Positions 7,931 to 16,417 of a stretch of 64,000 bases of DNA are shown here, one piece after another (position 1 is the stretch's first letter; every line of letters starts with the position of its first letter). The translations under genes and the position numbers were made by a program. The notes beneath the pieces were generated by a model. The model was not told where the DNA came from. It ran no database searches and was given only the letters and a program-made list of their open reading frames with translations. Source of the stretch: Anderseniella sp963700885 (GTDB lineage: Bacteria > Pseudomonadota > Alphaproteobacteria > Rhizobiales > Aestuariivirgaceae); NCBI GenBank assembly GCA_963700885.1, contig CAVOZJ010000024.1:62001-126000 (forward strand), given 5' to 3'.

Positions 7931-7955
7931 CGGCGCGCTTTTGGAAAGCGCGCCG
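7931..7955. terminator. Perfect 11-bp hairpin before tRNA-Leu, possible terminator
   Basis: CGGCGCGCTTT, a 3-base loop and AAAGCGCGCCG form a perfect stem 86 bases after the TlpA-like gene and 13 bases before tRNA-Leu. There is no U-tract after it (CTGGTCTTTC follows), so a classical intrinsic terminator is doubtful. A transcription attenuator, a processing signal for the tRNA precursor or a protein site are alternatives. Confidence 0.4.
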
Positions 7956-7967
7956 CTGGTCTTTCAA

Positions 7968-8052
7968 GCGGGCGTGGCGGAATTGGTAGACGCACTAGAT
8001 TTAGGTTCTAGCGGTGAAAGCTGTGGGGGTTCAAGTCCCTCCGCCCGCACCA
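7968..8052 (+). tRNA. tRNA-Leu (UAG anticodon)
   Basis: An 85-base class II tRNA. The acceptor stem GCGGGCG pairs with CGCCCGC, followed by discriminator A and an encoded CCA. The anticodon stem CTAGA/TCTAG encloses loop TTTAGGT with anticodon TAG. A long variable arm and the GGTTCAAGTCC T-arm are present. It reads CUA and, with wobble, other CUN leucine codons. It lies about 100 bases upstream of trigger factor, an arrangement seen in rhizobia. Confidence 0.96.
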
Positions 8053-8155
8053 GAAAACGACGATCAGCGAATGTGGAATTGATCTGAAGGTTGCAATTTA
8101 CCGGTTGGATCCGGCAGCGGCCTTCCATGTAGGGCATATAAGGAAATTGGATATT

Positions 8156-9652
8156 ATGCAGGTGACCGAAACACTCAATGAAGGCCTGAAGCGTGAGCTG
8201 AAAGTCGTCATTCCCGCAGGAGATCTTCAGGCTCGTGTAAACGAGCGGCTGGAAGAATTGAAAGCAACGGCCCAGATCAAGGGGTTTCGGCCAGGCAAGG
8301 TGCCGATCGGGCACCTCAAGAAATTGTATGGCCAGTCTGCCATGGCTGAAATCGTGCAGAAGTCCATTGAGACTTCGAGCACGGAAGCACTGAATGAAAA
8401 GAGTCTCAAGGCTGCCTATCAGCCGGACATTGTGCTGCCGGAAGCTGAAGAAGAAGTAAAAGCCGTCATGAGCGGTGATGCCGACTTGTCCTTCACCATG
8501 AATTTTGAAGTAGTGCCGGACATTGAGATCAAGGACTTCAAGAATCTCAAGGTTGAGAAGCTGGTTGTTGAGGTCACTGACGAACATCTTGACGAAGCCC
8601 TGCAAAACATCGCCGGCCAGTACAAGGATTACGAAGATCGCGTCAGTGGCGCTGCTGAAGATGGCGACCGGGTCACGATCAGTTTTGTGGGAAAGGTTGA
8701 CGGCGACGCTTTTGAAGGCGGCACAGCCGATGATGTCCCTCTGGAACTGGGTTCAGGGTCGTTCATTCCCGGCTTTGAAGAACAGTTGATTGGTACGAAG
8801 GCAGGCGATGAAAAGGTCGTCAATGTGTCGTTCCCGGCTGAATATGGTGTTGAACACCTTGCCGGCAAGCCAGCCGTATTCGATGTGACGGTTTCCAAGG
8901 TTGAGCAACCCAAGCCTGGCACTATCGATGAGGCTTTTGCTGAAAAGCTGGGTATGGAAAGCGTGGACAAGCTCAAGACAATGGTCAAGGAGCGTATCGC
9001 GGATGAGTTCGCCAACATGTCTGCCGCGAAACTGAAGCGCGATATGCTGGATGCAATGGACGAAGAGTACAAGTTCGAGCTGCCGCAGAAACTGGTGGAA
9101 CAGGAGTTTGAACAGATCTGGGCTGCGCTGGAGCGTGAGATGGAAGCTGAAGGTAAAACCTTTGCTGACGAAGACACGACGGAAGAAGAAGTCCGCAATG
9201 AGTACAAGGGCATCGCCGAACGGCGTGTCCGGCTTGGTCTGGTCATTGGTACTATTGGCGAAAATGCCGGTGTAACAGTTAGTGATGAAGAATTGCAGCG
9301 TGGTCTGATGGATCGTGCACGCCAGTTTCCTGGTCAGGAAAAGGAAGTGTTCGAATTCTATCGCAAAAACCCTAACGCACTCGTCGAAATCCGCGGACCA
9401 TTGTTTGAGAAAAAAGTTGTCGATCATATTGCTGAAGCAGCAACCGTCACTGAACGATCGGTCAGTCGCGAGTCGCTTCAGCACATGCTGGAACATGATC
9501 ATGAACATGGAGAGGAGTGCGATCATCCTGATCATGACCATGGTTCAAACGCAAAACCGGCCAAAAAAGCTGCTGCCAAGAAGCCAGTTGCTAAAAAGCC
9601 AGCTGCCAAAAAGACACCCGAAAAGAAAGCGGCCAGGAAAAAAGCCGAGTGA
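8156..9652 (+). CDS. tig: Trigger factor with His-rich and Lys/Ala-rich C-terminal tail
   Basis: Ribosome-associated chaperone and peptidyl-prolyl isomerase, 498 residues. The N-terminal ribosome-binding domain carries the GFRPGKVP signature (43-50), the FKBP-type isomerase domain spans about 160-245 (DGDRVTISFVGKVDG), and a long helical C-terminal chaperone region follows. The start at 8156 (MQVTETLNEG) is the family start and has AAGGAA upstream; 17 further codons upstream are open but unlikely. The protein is longer than the usual 430-450 residues. Residues 447-462 hold six His and one Cys in an acidic run, and 466-498 is a repetitive Lys/Ala/Pro tail resembling histone H1. The tails may bind metal and nucleic acid or the ribosome (inference). 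The frame is clean throughout. Confidence 0.96.
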   Translation: MQVTETLNEGLKRELKVVIPAGDLQARVNERLEELKATAQIKGFRPGKVPIGHLKKLYGQSAMAEIVQKSIETSSTEALNEKSLKAAYQPDIVLPEAEEEVKAVMSGDADLSFTMNFEVVPDIEIKDFKNLKVEKLVVEVTDEHLDEALQNIAGQYKDYEDRVSGAAEDGDRVTISFVGKVDGDAFEGGTADDVPLELGSGSFIPGFEEQLIGTKAGDEKVVNVSFPAEYGVEHLAGKPAVFDVTVSKVEQPKPGTIDEAFAEKLGMESVDKLKTMVKERIADEFANMSAAKLKRDMLDAMDEEYKFELPQKLVEQEFEQIWAALEREMEAEGKTFADEDTTEEEVRNEYKGIAERRVRLGLVIGTIGENAGVTVSDEELQRGLMDRARQFPGQEKEVFEFYRKNPNALVEIRGPLFEKKVVDHIAEAATVTERSVSRESLQHMLEHDHEHGEECDHPDHDHGSNAKPAKKAAAKKPVAKKPAAKKTPEKKAARKKAE

Positions 9653-9675
9653 GTCAGCGTTGACGCTCTGACTTT
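9652..9675. terminator. Possible terminator after trigger factor
   Basis: AGTCAGCG and CGC-TC-TGACT form an imperfect stem with a two-base bulge and a short loop, followed by TTTATA. It overlaps the tig stop codon and lies between two convergent genes, where a shared terminator is expected. Weak. Confidence 0.3.
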
Positions 9676-10108
9676 ATAGATAGCCGATGAACCGACCACA
9701 TATGAGTGCACCGGTCCATGTAACCAGGGATATCAGGGCGGCCAAGGTGGCCGCCCTATTTCGTGCAAAATAGATAGCATTCAAGAGACCACCAGTGATC
9801 AGAAACATTTTGAATTGAAACAACGGCAGGGCAGCGTATTTGCGCGCGTCAGTTGTAAACATCAAGCCGCCCGCTGTAATAGCCAGCACGAAACCAAACA
9901 CCGCCACCGGCACCAGCACTCGAACCAGTCCGCTTGTCTCCACTGACTTCCATGCCCCCAGATAATGCAGGTCGAGCGAAACAATTGCACCAAACAGCAG
10001 GGCAATACCCGCAATGTGGACCGTGTTGACGATGGGGTATAACCAGCGCCAGCTTCGCATGGCTTCGCCGAGAGCCGATTGTTCCAGTCCCAGAAACAGG
10101 TGCTCCAC
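9674..10108 (-). CDS. DUF6644-like integral membrane protein
   Basis: A 144-residue membrane protein with about four helices. The segments WLYPIVNTVHIAGIALLFGAIV and DLHYLGAW and a conserved His in the first helix pair resemble the small membrane family DUF6644 (from memory). The function is unknown; conserved histidines in such proteins can bind heme or copper. Only two bases separate its start from the stop of the upstream DUF6152-like gene, so the two are an operon and probably act together in the envelope. Confidence 0.7.
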   Translation of the reverse strand: MEHLFLGLEQSALGEAMRSWRWLYPIVNTVHIAGIALLFGAIVSLDLHYLGAWKSVETSGLVRVLVPVAVFGFVLAITAGGLMFTTDARKYAALPLFQFKMFLITGGLLNAIYFARNRAATLAALISLVTWTGALICGRFIGYL

Positions 10109-10110
10109 GC

Positions 10111-10476
10111 CTAATCCCGGTTCGGATAGAGGTTGTAGAGTTTGCCGGCAATCGTAATGCGTTCTGCCTTGACGCGCTTTTCCGAAGGATCAGCGGACCG
10201 TCCACCGGAAATTGTCACTTCGGTGCCTGGCCTGAGGAGCATTTCATCAAGGCCGGCCCGTTCGTGGCGCCATGGTTGACCCGCCTCAACTGTCCAGATT
10301 TCGCCATCCGCATCCACCTCCAGTATGCCGTGCGGATTGCCCAGGCGCGCGACCCTTATAATGCCTCTAAGTTCGAAGTTCCCGTCCGCTGTCCAGCGCC
10401 AGCCGTGATGAGCCAGAGCTGGCCCCGCGACGGCAAGGCTGGTGAACCATGTGATAAAAGTACGCCGGTCAATCAT
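10111..10476 (-). CDS. DUF6152-like exported protein
   Basis: A 121-residue secreted protein. The start at 10476 is supported by GGAGAG 7 bases upstream; residues further upstream in the open frame are non-coding. The N-terminus MIDRRTFITWFTSLAVAGPALA has a twin Arg followed by a hydrophobic core, so Tat export is possible. The mature protein starts AHHGW and has a small beta-rich domain (LRGIIRVARLGNPHGILEV, WTVEAGQP, LRPGTEVTISG), characteristic of DUF6152 from memory. The His-rich start of the mature chain could bind copper or heme (inference). Forms a two-gene operon with the membrane protein downstream and is divergent from the GMC oxidoreductase gene. Confidence 0.75.
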   Translation of the reverse strand: MIDRRTFITWFTSLAVAGPALAHHGWRWTADGNFELRGIIRVARLGNPHGILEVDADGEIWTVEAGQPWRHERAGLDEMLLRPGTEVTISGGRSADPSEKRVKAERITIAGKLYNLYPNRD

Positions 10477-10527
10477 TGTATTCTCTCCGGTTGCAGGCAG
10501 TATCCGTGCCGTGTCAAAACAATAACC

Positions 10528-12099
10528 ATGCATGCAGATTACATCATCATAGGGGCAGGGTCAGCCGGTTGTGCATTGGCGTCACGTTTAAGTGAAAATC
10601 CCGCCATTCAGGTATTGTTGCTCGAAGCTGGTGGCAACAACACCTCGCCGCTGCTGCGTGCGCCTGCAGGTTTTGCTGCAATTTTACCTTGGCCGATCAG
10701 CAATTGGGCCTTCAGGACAGTGGCACAATCCGGCCTGAACGGCCGCGTCGGCTATCAGCCCAGAGGCAAAGGTTTGGGGGGATCATCGGCCATCAATGCG
10801 ATGGTTTACACCAGGGGCCGAAAACGGGATTACGATGACTGGGACGTCTCGGGTTGGCGGTGGCGGGACGTCGAGCCTTCATTCTCGGCTTTGGAAGGCA
10901 ATGGTCTGGTGATCAGCGATCAGTCAGACACGTTTGCAGCATCATCGATGTTTCTGGACGCCTGTTCCGGACTTGGCCTGCCGGTGTATCCGCAGTTTGA
11001 CGAGTTGAACAGGGAGGCATCGGGTTTCTATCGAGCAACGATCAGTGACGGTGAGAGATGTTCATCTGCTGATGCATTTTTGCGCCCTGTCATGCAACGA
11101 AAGAATTTGACCGTGCTGACCGGAGCGCGTGCAGGGGGTATCCTGATTTCCCAGGGGCACGCCGTTGGGGTTCGATATTTCCGGCACAGGGAGTGGAATG
11201 AAGCGCTTGCAACTCATGAAATCATATTGTGCGCAGGCGTTTTTCAATCGCCGCAATTGCTGATGTTGTCCGGCATCGGACCGCCTCGTGAGCTGCAGGC
11301 TCACAACATACCGGTTGCCCATGATTTGCCAGGAGTGGGGGCCAATCTTCAGGATCACGTGGATTATGTCATGACATACAGGACCAGGGCCGGTTCCGAG
11401 ACGCTTGGTGTGTCTGCAACTGGCGGTCGCGCGATCATGAATGCGATTAGGCAATGGCGAAAGGATAGAACGGGCAAATTGACATCGCCGATTGCAGAGG
11501 CTGGCGCATTTCTGAAAAGCAGCATCGGACTGGATACGCCGGATCTGCAATTGCACTTTGCACCGGGAATTGTCGAAAATCATGGTCGCAGGATGCGAGG
11601 TGGCCATGGCATGTCGATACATTTGTCGCTTCTCAAGCCAGGTTCACGCGGTCGGGTCACCCTCAAAACGGCCAACCCGCTCGACGCTCCGTTGATCAAC
11701 CCGCAATACTTGACCCATGACGACGACCTAGAACGGTTGGTTGCGGGATTCAGGAAAGTTAGGCAGTTGTTCCAACATGAAGCGTTCGCGTCAATCCGGT
11801 TGAAGGAAATGCACACAAACGGCGTCAGTGAAGAAGCCGAAATTGCCAAATGGATCAGGCAGCGCGCCGATACATTGTATCATCCGGTCGGAACCTGCCG
11901 GATGGGAGGGGCCGGAGATCCGATGACCGTGGTGGGGCCCGACCTGAAGGTAAATGGCGTTGAGGGATTGCGTGTGGCAGATGCCTCAATAATGCCCAGC
12001 ATAGTTTCAGCAAACACCAATGCCGCTGCCATGATGATTGGCTGGCGTGCAGGTGGCCTTGTCACGAAGCGAACAGGAATCCAGAACAGTTCCGTCTGA
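10528..12099 (+). CDS. GMC-family FAD-dependent oxidoreductase (alcohol/choline dehydrogenase type)
   Basis: Flavoprotein dehydrogenase of 523 residues that would oxidise an alcohol. The ADP-binding motif GAGSAG is at residues 9-14, with the second GMC signature GGSSAINAMVYTRG in the N-terminal half. The C-terminal GMC domain carries YHPVGTCRMG, with the likely catalytic His452, and SANTNAAAMMIG with Asn498. The start at 10528 (MHADYIIIGAG) is the family start; the upstream open frame overlaps the divergent gene and is discarded. No clear Shine-Dalgarno site. Substrate unknown: BetA-like choline dehydrogenase is one option, but no betB or betI lies nearby. A strong hairpin terminator follows. 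Confidence 0.88.
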   Translation: MHADYIIIGAGSAGCALASRLSENPAIQVLLLEAGGNNTSPLLRAPAGFAAILPWPISNWAFRTVAQSGLNGRVGYQPRGKGLGGSSAINAMVYTRGRKRDYDDWDVSGWRWRDVEPSFSALEGNGLVISDQSDTFAASSMFLDACSGLGLPVYPQFDELNREASGFYRATISDGERCSSADAFLRPVMQRKNLTVLTGARAGGILISQGHAVGVRYFRHREWNEALATHEIILCAGVFQSPQLLMLSGIGPPRELQAHNIPVAHDLPGVGANLQDHVDYVMTYRTRAGSETLGVSATGGRAIMNAIRQWRKDRTGKLTSPIAEAGAFLKSSIGLDTPDLQLHFAPGIVENHGRRMRGGHGMSIHLSLLKPGSRGRVTLKTANPLDAPLINPQYLTHDDDLERLVAGFRKVRQLFQHEAFASIRLKEMHTNGVSEEAEIAKWIRQRADTLYHPVGTCRMGGAGDPMTVVGPDLKVNGVEGLRVADASIMPSIVSANTNAAAMMIGWRAGGLVTKRTGIQNSSV

Positions 12100-12115
12100 G
12101 TGAGAGTTACTGCAA

Positions 12116-12142
12116 AACGCGGGAAGCCAGGCTTCCCGCGTT
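12116..12142. terminator. Bidirectional terminator between convergent genes
   Basis: AACGCGGGAAGCC and GGCTTCCCGCGTT form a near-perfect palindrome: a stem of about 11 base pairs with a tight loop. It lies between the convergent GMC oxidoreductase and TRAP binding-protein genes, with an A-rich run on one side and T-rich bases on the other. Confidence 0.8.
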
Positions 12143-12160
12143 CTGTATTGGTCGTCAAAT

Positions 12161-13252
12161 CTAGATTCCAAGCACCCGGTTGCGTTGATTTGAAAACTCG
12201 ATTTCCGCAATTTTACGGAAGCCGCCAAGTTCGCGCAGTTTGGCCTGGAAGTCATCATTGATCTTGGCCGCCAATGGAGAATGGTTGCGTGTTTCTTCGA
12301 ACACTTCCACGGCAGCGGTGCCGAACGAATCCCAGACATCGTCGTTGAATGAGCGAAGTTGCACACCGTGGTCATTTACCAGTTTGGCAAGATATTCGCC
12401 GTTATTGGCTGAAGCCTCTTCGTGCTGCGCAGCGTGTTCTTCATTGCAGGCAGCCGTAATAATGGACTTTTCGGTTGCCGAAAGGCCGTCCCAGAATTTC
12501 TGGTTCATGGCAAAAGCAAGGCCACCTCCTGGTTCATGCATTCCTGCGGTATAATAAAATTTTGCCGCTTCATAGAATTTCATGAAATAGTCATTGTAGG
12601 GACCAACCCATTCGGTTGCTTCAATGGCACCGGATACCAGGTTCTCATATATTTGCCCGCCAGGCAGGGACACGGTGGAGACACCAAGCTTGGACATGAC
12701 CGTGCCGCCAAGGCCCGGAATACGCATTTTAAGTCCCTTGAGATCATCCGCGGAGTTTATCTCCTTGTTGAACCATCCGCCCATCTGCGTGCCTGTGCCG
12801 CCGCAGGGCAGGGGTTTCAATCCAAATGAACCCGACAATTCATCCCACAAAGCCTGACCGCCCTTGAATTTGATCCAGGCATTCCATTCCGGCGATGTCA
12901 TGCCGAAAGGTACCGAGGTAAAGTAGGCAAATGCCGGGTGCTTGCCCACCCAGTAGTAATCTGCGCCGATATAGGCTTGTGAGTTGCCTGCAGCCACTTC
13001 ATCAAACACGTCAAACGCGCCCACACGTTCGCCAGCTGCAAAATATGTCGTTGTGATTGCACCTTCCGTAAGTTCGGTAATGCGCGCGGCAAGCCGCTGC
13101 GCACTGATGCCGAGACCGGGAAAATCCCTTGGCCACGTTGATACAATCACCAGTTCCTTTTTGGCTTGTGCAATTGCAGGTGTGGCGAGTGCCGACGCTG
13201 CAGCAGCCGTACCGGCCAGGGCAGCCCCTTTAATAAATTTGCGACGTTCCAT
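12161..13252 (-). CDS. TRAP transporter substrate-binding protein (DctP family)
   Basis: Periplasmic solute receptor of 363 residues. A twin-arginine-like signal (MERRKFIKGAALAGTAAAASALATPAIA) is followed by the DctP fold: VIVSTWPRDFPGLG, the hinge segment LKGLKMRIPGLGGTVM with the conserved carboxylate-binding Arg, and EATEWVGPYNDY. The length and the EW/GPYND region resemble the keto-acid-binding subgroup (TakP-like), whose ligands are organic acids or lactate-calcium complexes. The dctQ and dctM membrane genes, normally adjacent, are absent, so this receptor is orphaned here or serves a permease elsewhere. The ribosome site before the ATG (GGGAG) is good. Confidence 0.92.
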   Translation of the reverse strand: MERRKFIKGAALAGTAAAASALATPAIAQAKKELVIVSTWPRDFPGLGISAQRLAARITELTEGAITTTYFAAGERVGAFDVFDEVAAGNSQAYIGADYYWVGKHPAFAYFTSVPFGMTSPEWNAWIKFKGGQALWDELSGSFGLKPLPCGGTGTQMGGWFNKEINSADDLKGLKMRIPGLGGTVMSKLGVSTVSLPGGQIYENLVSGAIEATEWVGPYNDYFMKFYEAAKFYYTAGMHEPGGGLAFAMNQKFWDGLSATEKSIITAACNEEHAAQHEEASANNGEYLAKLVNDHGVQLRSFNDDVWDSFGTAAVEVFEETRNHSPLAAKINDDFQAKLRELGGFRKIAEIEFSNQRNRVLGI

Positions 13253-13493
13253 CCAAAATTACTCCCTGTATAATTCGAACAAAGTGGTACTTGGGGAATT
13301 GCTGCAATGAGCAGCTGTACCCGTCTTTATCAGAACAGAAATGCGGTTCAATGCCAATACGGAGTTTTGTTGCCACAAGCCCTTTGACTGCGGCGGCAAT
13401 TCGCCTATCTATTGTCAATCACACAAGCGTCACGATTCTTTTGTCAGTGTGACAATTCCCACTCACCTGTTCTGAAAACAAGGCCTGCTACAG

Positions 13494-14129
13494 ATGCGCG
13501 ATCCGATTGAAACTTATGCTCAGCTCGTTCCAATGGTGGTGGAGCAGACAAACCGCGGCGAACGCTCCTACGACATCTTTTCCCGGATGCTCAAGGAACG
13601 AATTATTTTTATCACCGGCCCGATTGAAGACCACACGGCAACGCTTGTCGTTGCGCAGCTTCTATTTCTTGAGGCGGAAAATCCCAAGAAAGAGATCGCG
13701 ATGTATATCAACTCGCCAGGTGGTGTGGTCACGTCCGGACTGTCAATCTATGACACCATGCAATTCATCAAGCCTGCAGTTTCCACGACAGTGATAGGCC
13801 AGGCCGCATCAATGGGCTCGCTGTTGCTGACGGCTGGAGAAAAAGGTATGCGTTTTGCGCTGCCGAACGCCCGTGTGATGGTGCATCAGCCTTCCGGCGG
13901 CTTCCAGGGTCAGGCCTCCGACATCGAACGCCATGCTCTGGATATTATCAAGATAAAGAAGCGTCTCAATGAAATTTATGTGACACACACTGGCCAGGAT
14001 TATGAGACGATTGAAAACACGCTCGACCGTGATCATTTCCTGACCGCTGTCGAAGCAAAAGACTTTGGTCTGGTTGACGAGGTAATCGAAAAGCGGCCTG
14101 ACACGGGCGGAGATAGCGGCAAGAAATAG
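13494..14129 (+). CDS. clpP: ATP-dependent Clp protease proteolytic subunit
   Basis: Serine protease subunit of ClpXP/ClpAP, 211 residues, forming a double heptameric ring in the cytoplasm. The catalytic triad is visible as Ser106 (GQAASMGS), His131 (MVHQPSGG) and Asp180 (in NTLDRDHF), with the same spacing as in E. coli. It begins MRDPIETYAQLVPMVVEQT, the family start. Followed 250 bases later by clpX on the same strand, then lon: the standard alphaproteobacterial protein-quality-control cluster. Confidence 0.98.
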   Translation: MRDPIETYAQLVPMVVEQTNRGERSYDIFSRMLKERIIFITGPIEDHTATLVVAQLLFLEAENPKKEIAMYINSPGGVVTSGLSIYDTMQFIKPAVSTTVIGQAASMGSLLLTAGEKGMRFALPNARVMVHQPSGGFQGQASDIERHALDIIKIKKRLNEIYVTHTGQDYETIENTLDRDHFLTAVEAKDFGLVDEVIEKRPDTGGDSGKK

Positions 14130-14379
14130 CGATCCATACTTGAACGGGCATGTGAATTGCATGGTTCATAGGGAGTTTTCTCGACGGAATCCGATCATAG
14201 GGTGGTTCACACTGACGCGATTTGTTAATCATTTGTTGATTGTTCATCGTCGAGCATGGTGAAATGTAACGAATCGAAGATTGCGCGGGACCTGCGCAAT
14301 TGTTTAAGACTGAGTTGAGTTTCAAACGTAGCCTGACTATTACAGGCATCCGGTCCACTGGCAGGCCGAAGGAGTGCAG

Positions 14380-15672
14380 ATGACAAAGTCCGGAGACGGT
14401 GAGTCGAAAAACACGCTGTATTGCTCATTCTGTGGCAAAAGCCAGCATGAAGTCCGAAAATTGATTGCAGGACCAACCGTGTTCATCTGCGATGAATGCG
14501 TTGAGTTGTGCATGGACATCATTCGCGAGGAAAACAAGACTTCACTTGTGAAGTCCCGTGATGGCGTGCCAACGCCAACGGAAATTTGCGCAGTGCTGGA
14601 TGATTATGTGATCGGTCAGCTCCAGGCAAAGCGTGTTTTGTCGGTGGCAGTCCACAATCATTACAAACGCCTGGCCCACGCGGCAAAGAACAATGATGTC
14701 GAGCTTGCCAAGTCCAACATTCTTTTGGTTGGCCCTACCGGTTGCGGCAAGACCTTGTTGGCACAGACGCTGGCGCGCATCATCGATGTGCCGTTCACAA
14801 TGGCTGATGCCACCACGCTTACTGAGGCGGGTTATGTAGGAGAAGATGTTGAGAATATCATTCTCAAGCTTCTCCAGTCTGCCGACTACAATGTAGATCG
14901 TGCACAGCGCGGCATTGTGTACATTGATGAGATCGACAAGATTTCACGTAAATCGGATAACCCGTCCATAACACGCGATGTGTCTGGAGAAGGTGTGCAG
15001 CAGGCATTGCTGAAGATCATGGAAGGCACCGTTGCATCTGTTCCCCCTCAAGGTGGCCGCAAGCATCCGCAACAGGAATTTCTGCAAGTGGACACTGCCA
15101 ACATCCTGTTCATCTGCGGTGGCGCATTTGCAGGCCTTGACAAGATAATTGCTTCACGCGGCAAGGGAGCCGGTATCGGCTTTGGTGCGGACGTGAAGGG
15201 CGAAGAAGACAAGAAGACAGGCGAACTCCTGCGTGAACTGGAACCGGAAGATTTGTTGAAGTTTGGTCTGATCCCGGAATTCGTGGGACGTTTGCCAGTT
15301 ATAGCGACTCTTGAGGATCTTGATGAAGCGGCACTGGTTGAGATTTTATCAGAACCCAAGAATGCACTGGTCAAGCAGTATCAGCGCCTTTTCGAAATGG
15401 AAGATGTAAATCTGAACATCACCGATGACGCGTTGTCTGCAATAGCTGTCAAGGCGATTGGTCGCAAAACAGGTGCCCGTGGATTGCGTTCGATTATGGA
15501 GGGTATCCTGCTGGATACCATGTATGATCTGCCGGGAATGGACGGCGTCGAGGAGGTGGTGATTTCGGCGGAAGTCGTTACTGGCGAGGCAAAACCATTG
15601 ATGATCTATTCCGACAAGGACAAAAGTGCCAAGCGGAAATCCAAGGTGGCCAGTGGACCGGGCATGGCCTGA
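14380..15672 (+). CDS. clpX: ATP-dependent Clp protease ATP-binding subunit ClpX
   Basis: AAA+ unfoldase that recognises tagged substrates and feeds them to ClpP; 430 residues. The N-terminal zinc domain has Cys15, Cys18, Cys37 and Cys40. The Walker A is GPTGCGKT (about residue 115), the pore loop is GYVGED, and the Walker B is VYIDEIDK. The start at ATG 14380 is preceded by AAGGAG with a 5-base spacer; the GTG two codons upstream would be too close. The 250-base gap after clpP may hold its own promoter. Confidence 0.98.
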   Translation: MTKSGDGESKNTLYCSFCGKSQHEVRKLIAGPTVFICDECVELCMDIIREENKTSLVKSRDGVPTPTEICAVLDDYVIGQLQAKRVLSVAVHNHYKRLAHAAKNNDVELAKSNILLVGPTGCGKTLLAQTLARIIDVPFTMADATTLTEAGYVGEDVENIILKLLQSADYNVDRAQRGIVYIDEIDKISRKSDNPSITRDVSGEGVQQALLKIMEGTVASVPPQGGRKHPQQEFLQVDTANILFICGGAFAGLDKIIASRGKGAGIGFGADVKGEEDKKTGELLRELEPEDLLKFGLIPEFVGRLPVIATLEDLDEAALVEILSEPKNALVKQYQRLFEMEDVNLNITDDALSAIAVKAIGRKTGARGLRSIMEGILLDTMYDLPGMDGVEEVVISAEVVTGEAKPLMIYSDKDKSAKRKSKVASGPGMA

Positions 15673-15886
15673 CCCCCATATAAAAACCGGGCCCACAGGC
15701 GATACACTCTGTGATTGCGCCTTGAATCAATAGCAGTACAATTTGGCTATAGAGAGTATCAAGAAATCCACAATATTGGTGCTCGAATGGCCTTCCATTG
15801 GCCTTATTCATGTGGCAAACGTTATTTTATTCGTGGGAATTTGTTCGCCTGCGGAACAGTGGATTTGTATTAGTGGGGAAATTGGG

Positions 15887-16417
15887 TTGCGTAAATCGAC
15901 AACATTGGCGTTTTCCGCCATGCTGACGCTTGTGGCTGGCTGTGCGACGGATATTGGTAGTTTTACTTCCACCAAACCGGCCAAGGCACCTGTAGCTTCG
16001 TCAGTTCCGCAACAACAGGTTGCAACTAACCAGCAGCAGAACGGGCAATCGCAGTTGGCGCCTATTCCGCCGGCAGGGCAGGCAACATTTGCACCAGCCC
16101 CGAAACCAGGTGCAGGCGGATTGGCAACCGGTTCTCAAGCGGGTCGTAAATTGTCGGAAACCGAACTGCAGACAATGTTGGCGGGCAATTCCGTTATCGT
16201 GGCGGACGGCCGCAGGCTTGAATATGGACGGTCCGGTTCGTATCAGGAAACCCGTAACGGTCAGGCCATAGCGGTTGGGACATATCAAATTCGTGATGTC
16301 TCCGTTTGTGTGCAGTTTACGACCGGTCTGACACGGTGTGACAGCATTGTGCAGGACGGTGATAAATTGTTTGTCGAAGACCGCAATGGTCAACGGCTTC
16401 CGGCCCAGATTGGTTGA
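15887..16417 (+). CDS. Predicted lipoprotein, unknown function
   Basis: A 176-residue protein with a lipoprotein signal: MRKSTTLAFSAMLTLVAGC with lipobox LVAGC and lipidation Cys19. I chose the TTG start at 15887 because GGGGAA lies 7 bases upstream and the signal peptide begins there; the longer frame adds 48 residues that do not resemble protein. A low-complexity Gln/Pro/Ala linker (about 30-85) precedes a small C-terminal domain with a Cys pair (VCVQFTTGLTRC) and GRRLEYGRSGSY. Its pattern loosely recalls DUF995-like exported proteins, which I cannot confirm. The gene sits between clpX and lon, an unusual place for a lipoprotein gene. Confidence 0.7.
   Translation: MRKSTTLAFSAMLTLVAGCATDIGSFTSTKPAKAPVASSVPQQQVATNQQQNGQSQLAPIPPAGQATFAPAPKPGAGGLATGSQAGRKLSETELQTMLAGNSVIVADGRRLEYGRSGSYQETRNGQAIAVGTYQIRDVSVCVQFTTGLTRCDSIVQDGDKLFVEDRNGQRLPAQIG

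Noticed and set aside
9600..9650. Lys/Ala repeats at the end of trigger factor as a tandem DNA repeat or assembly artefact
   Set aside because: The repeat is imperfect at DNA level with varied codons and stays in frame to a normal stop, so it is coding low complexity.
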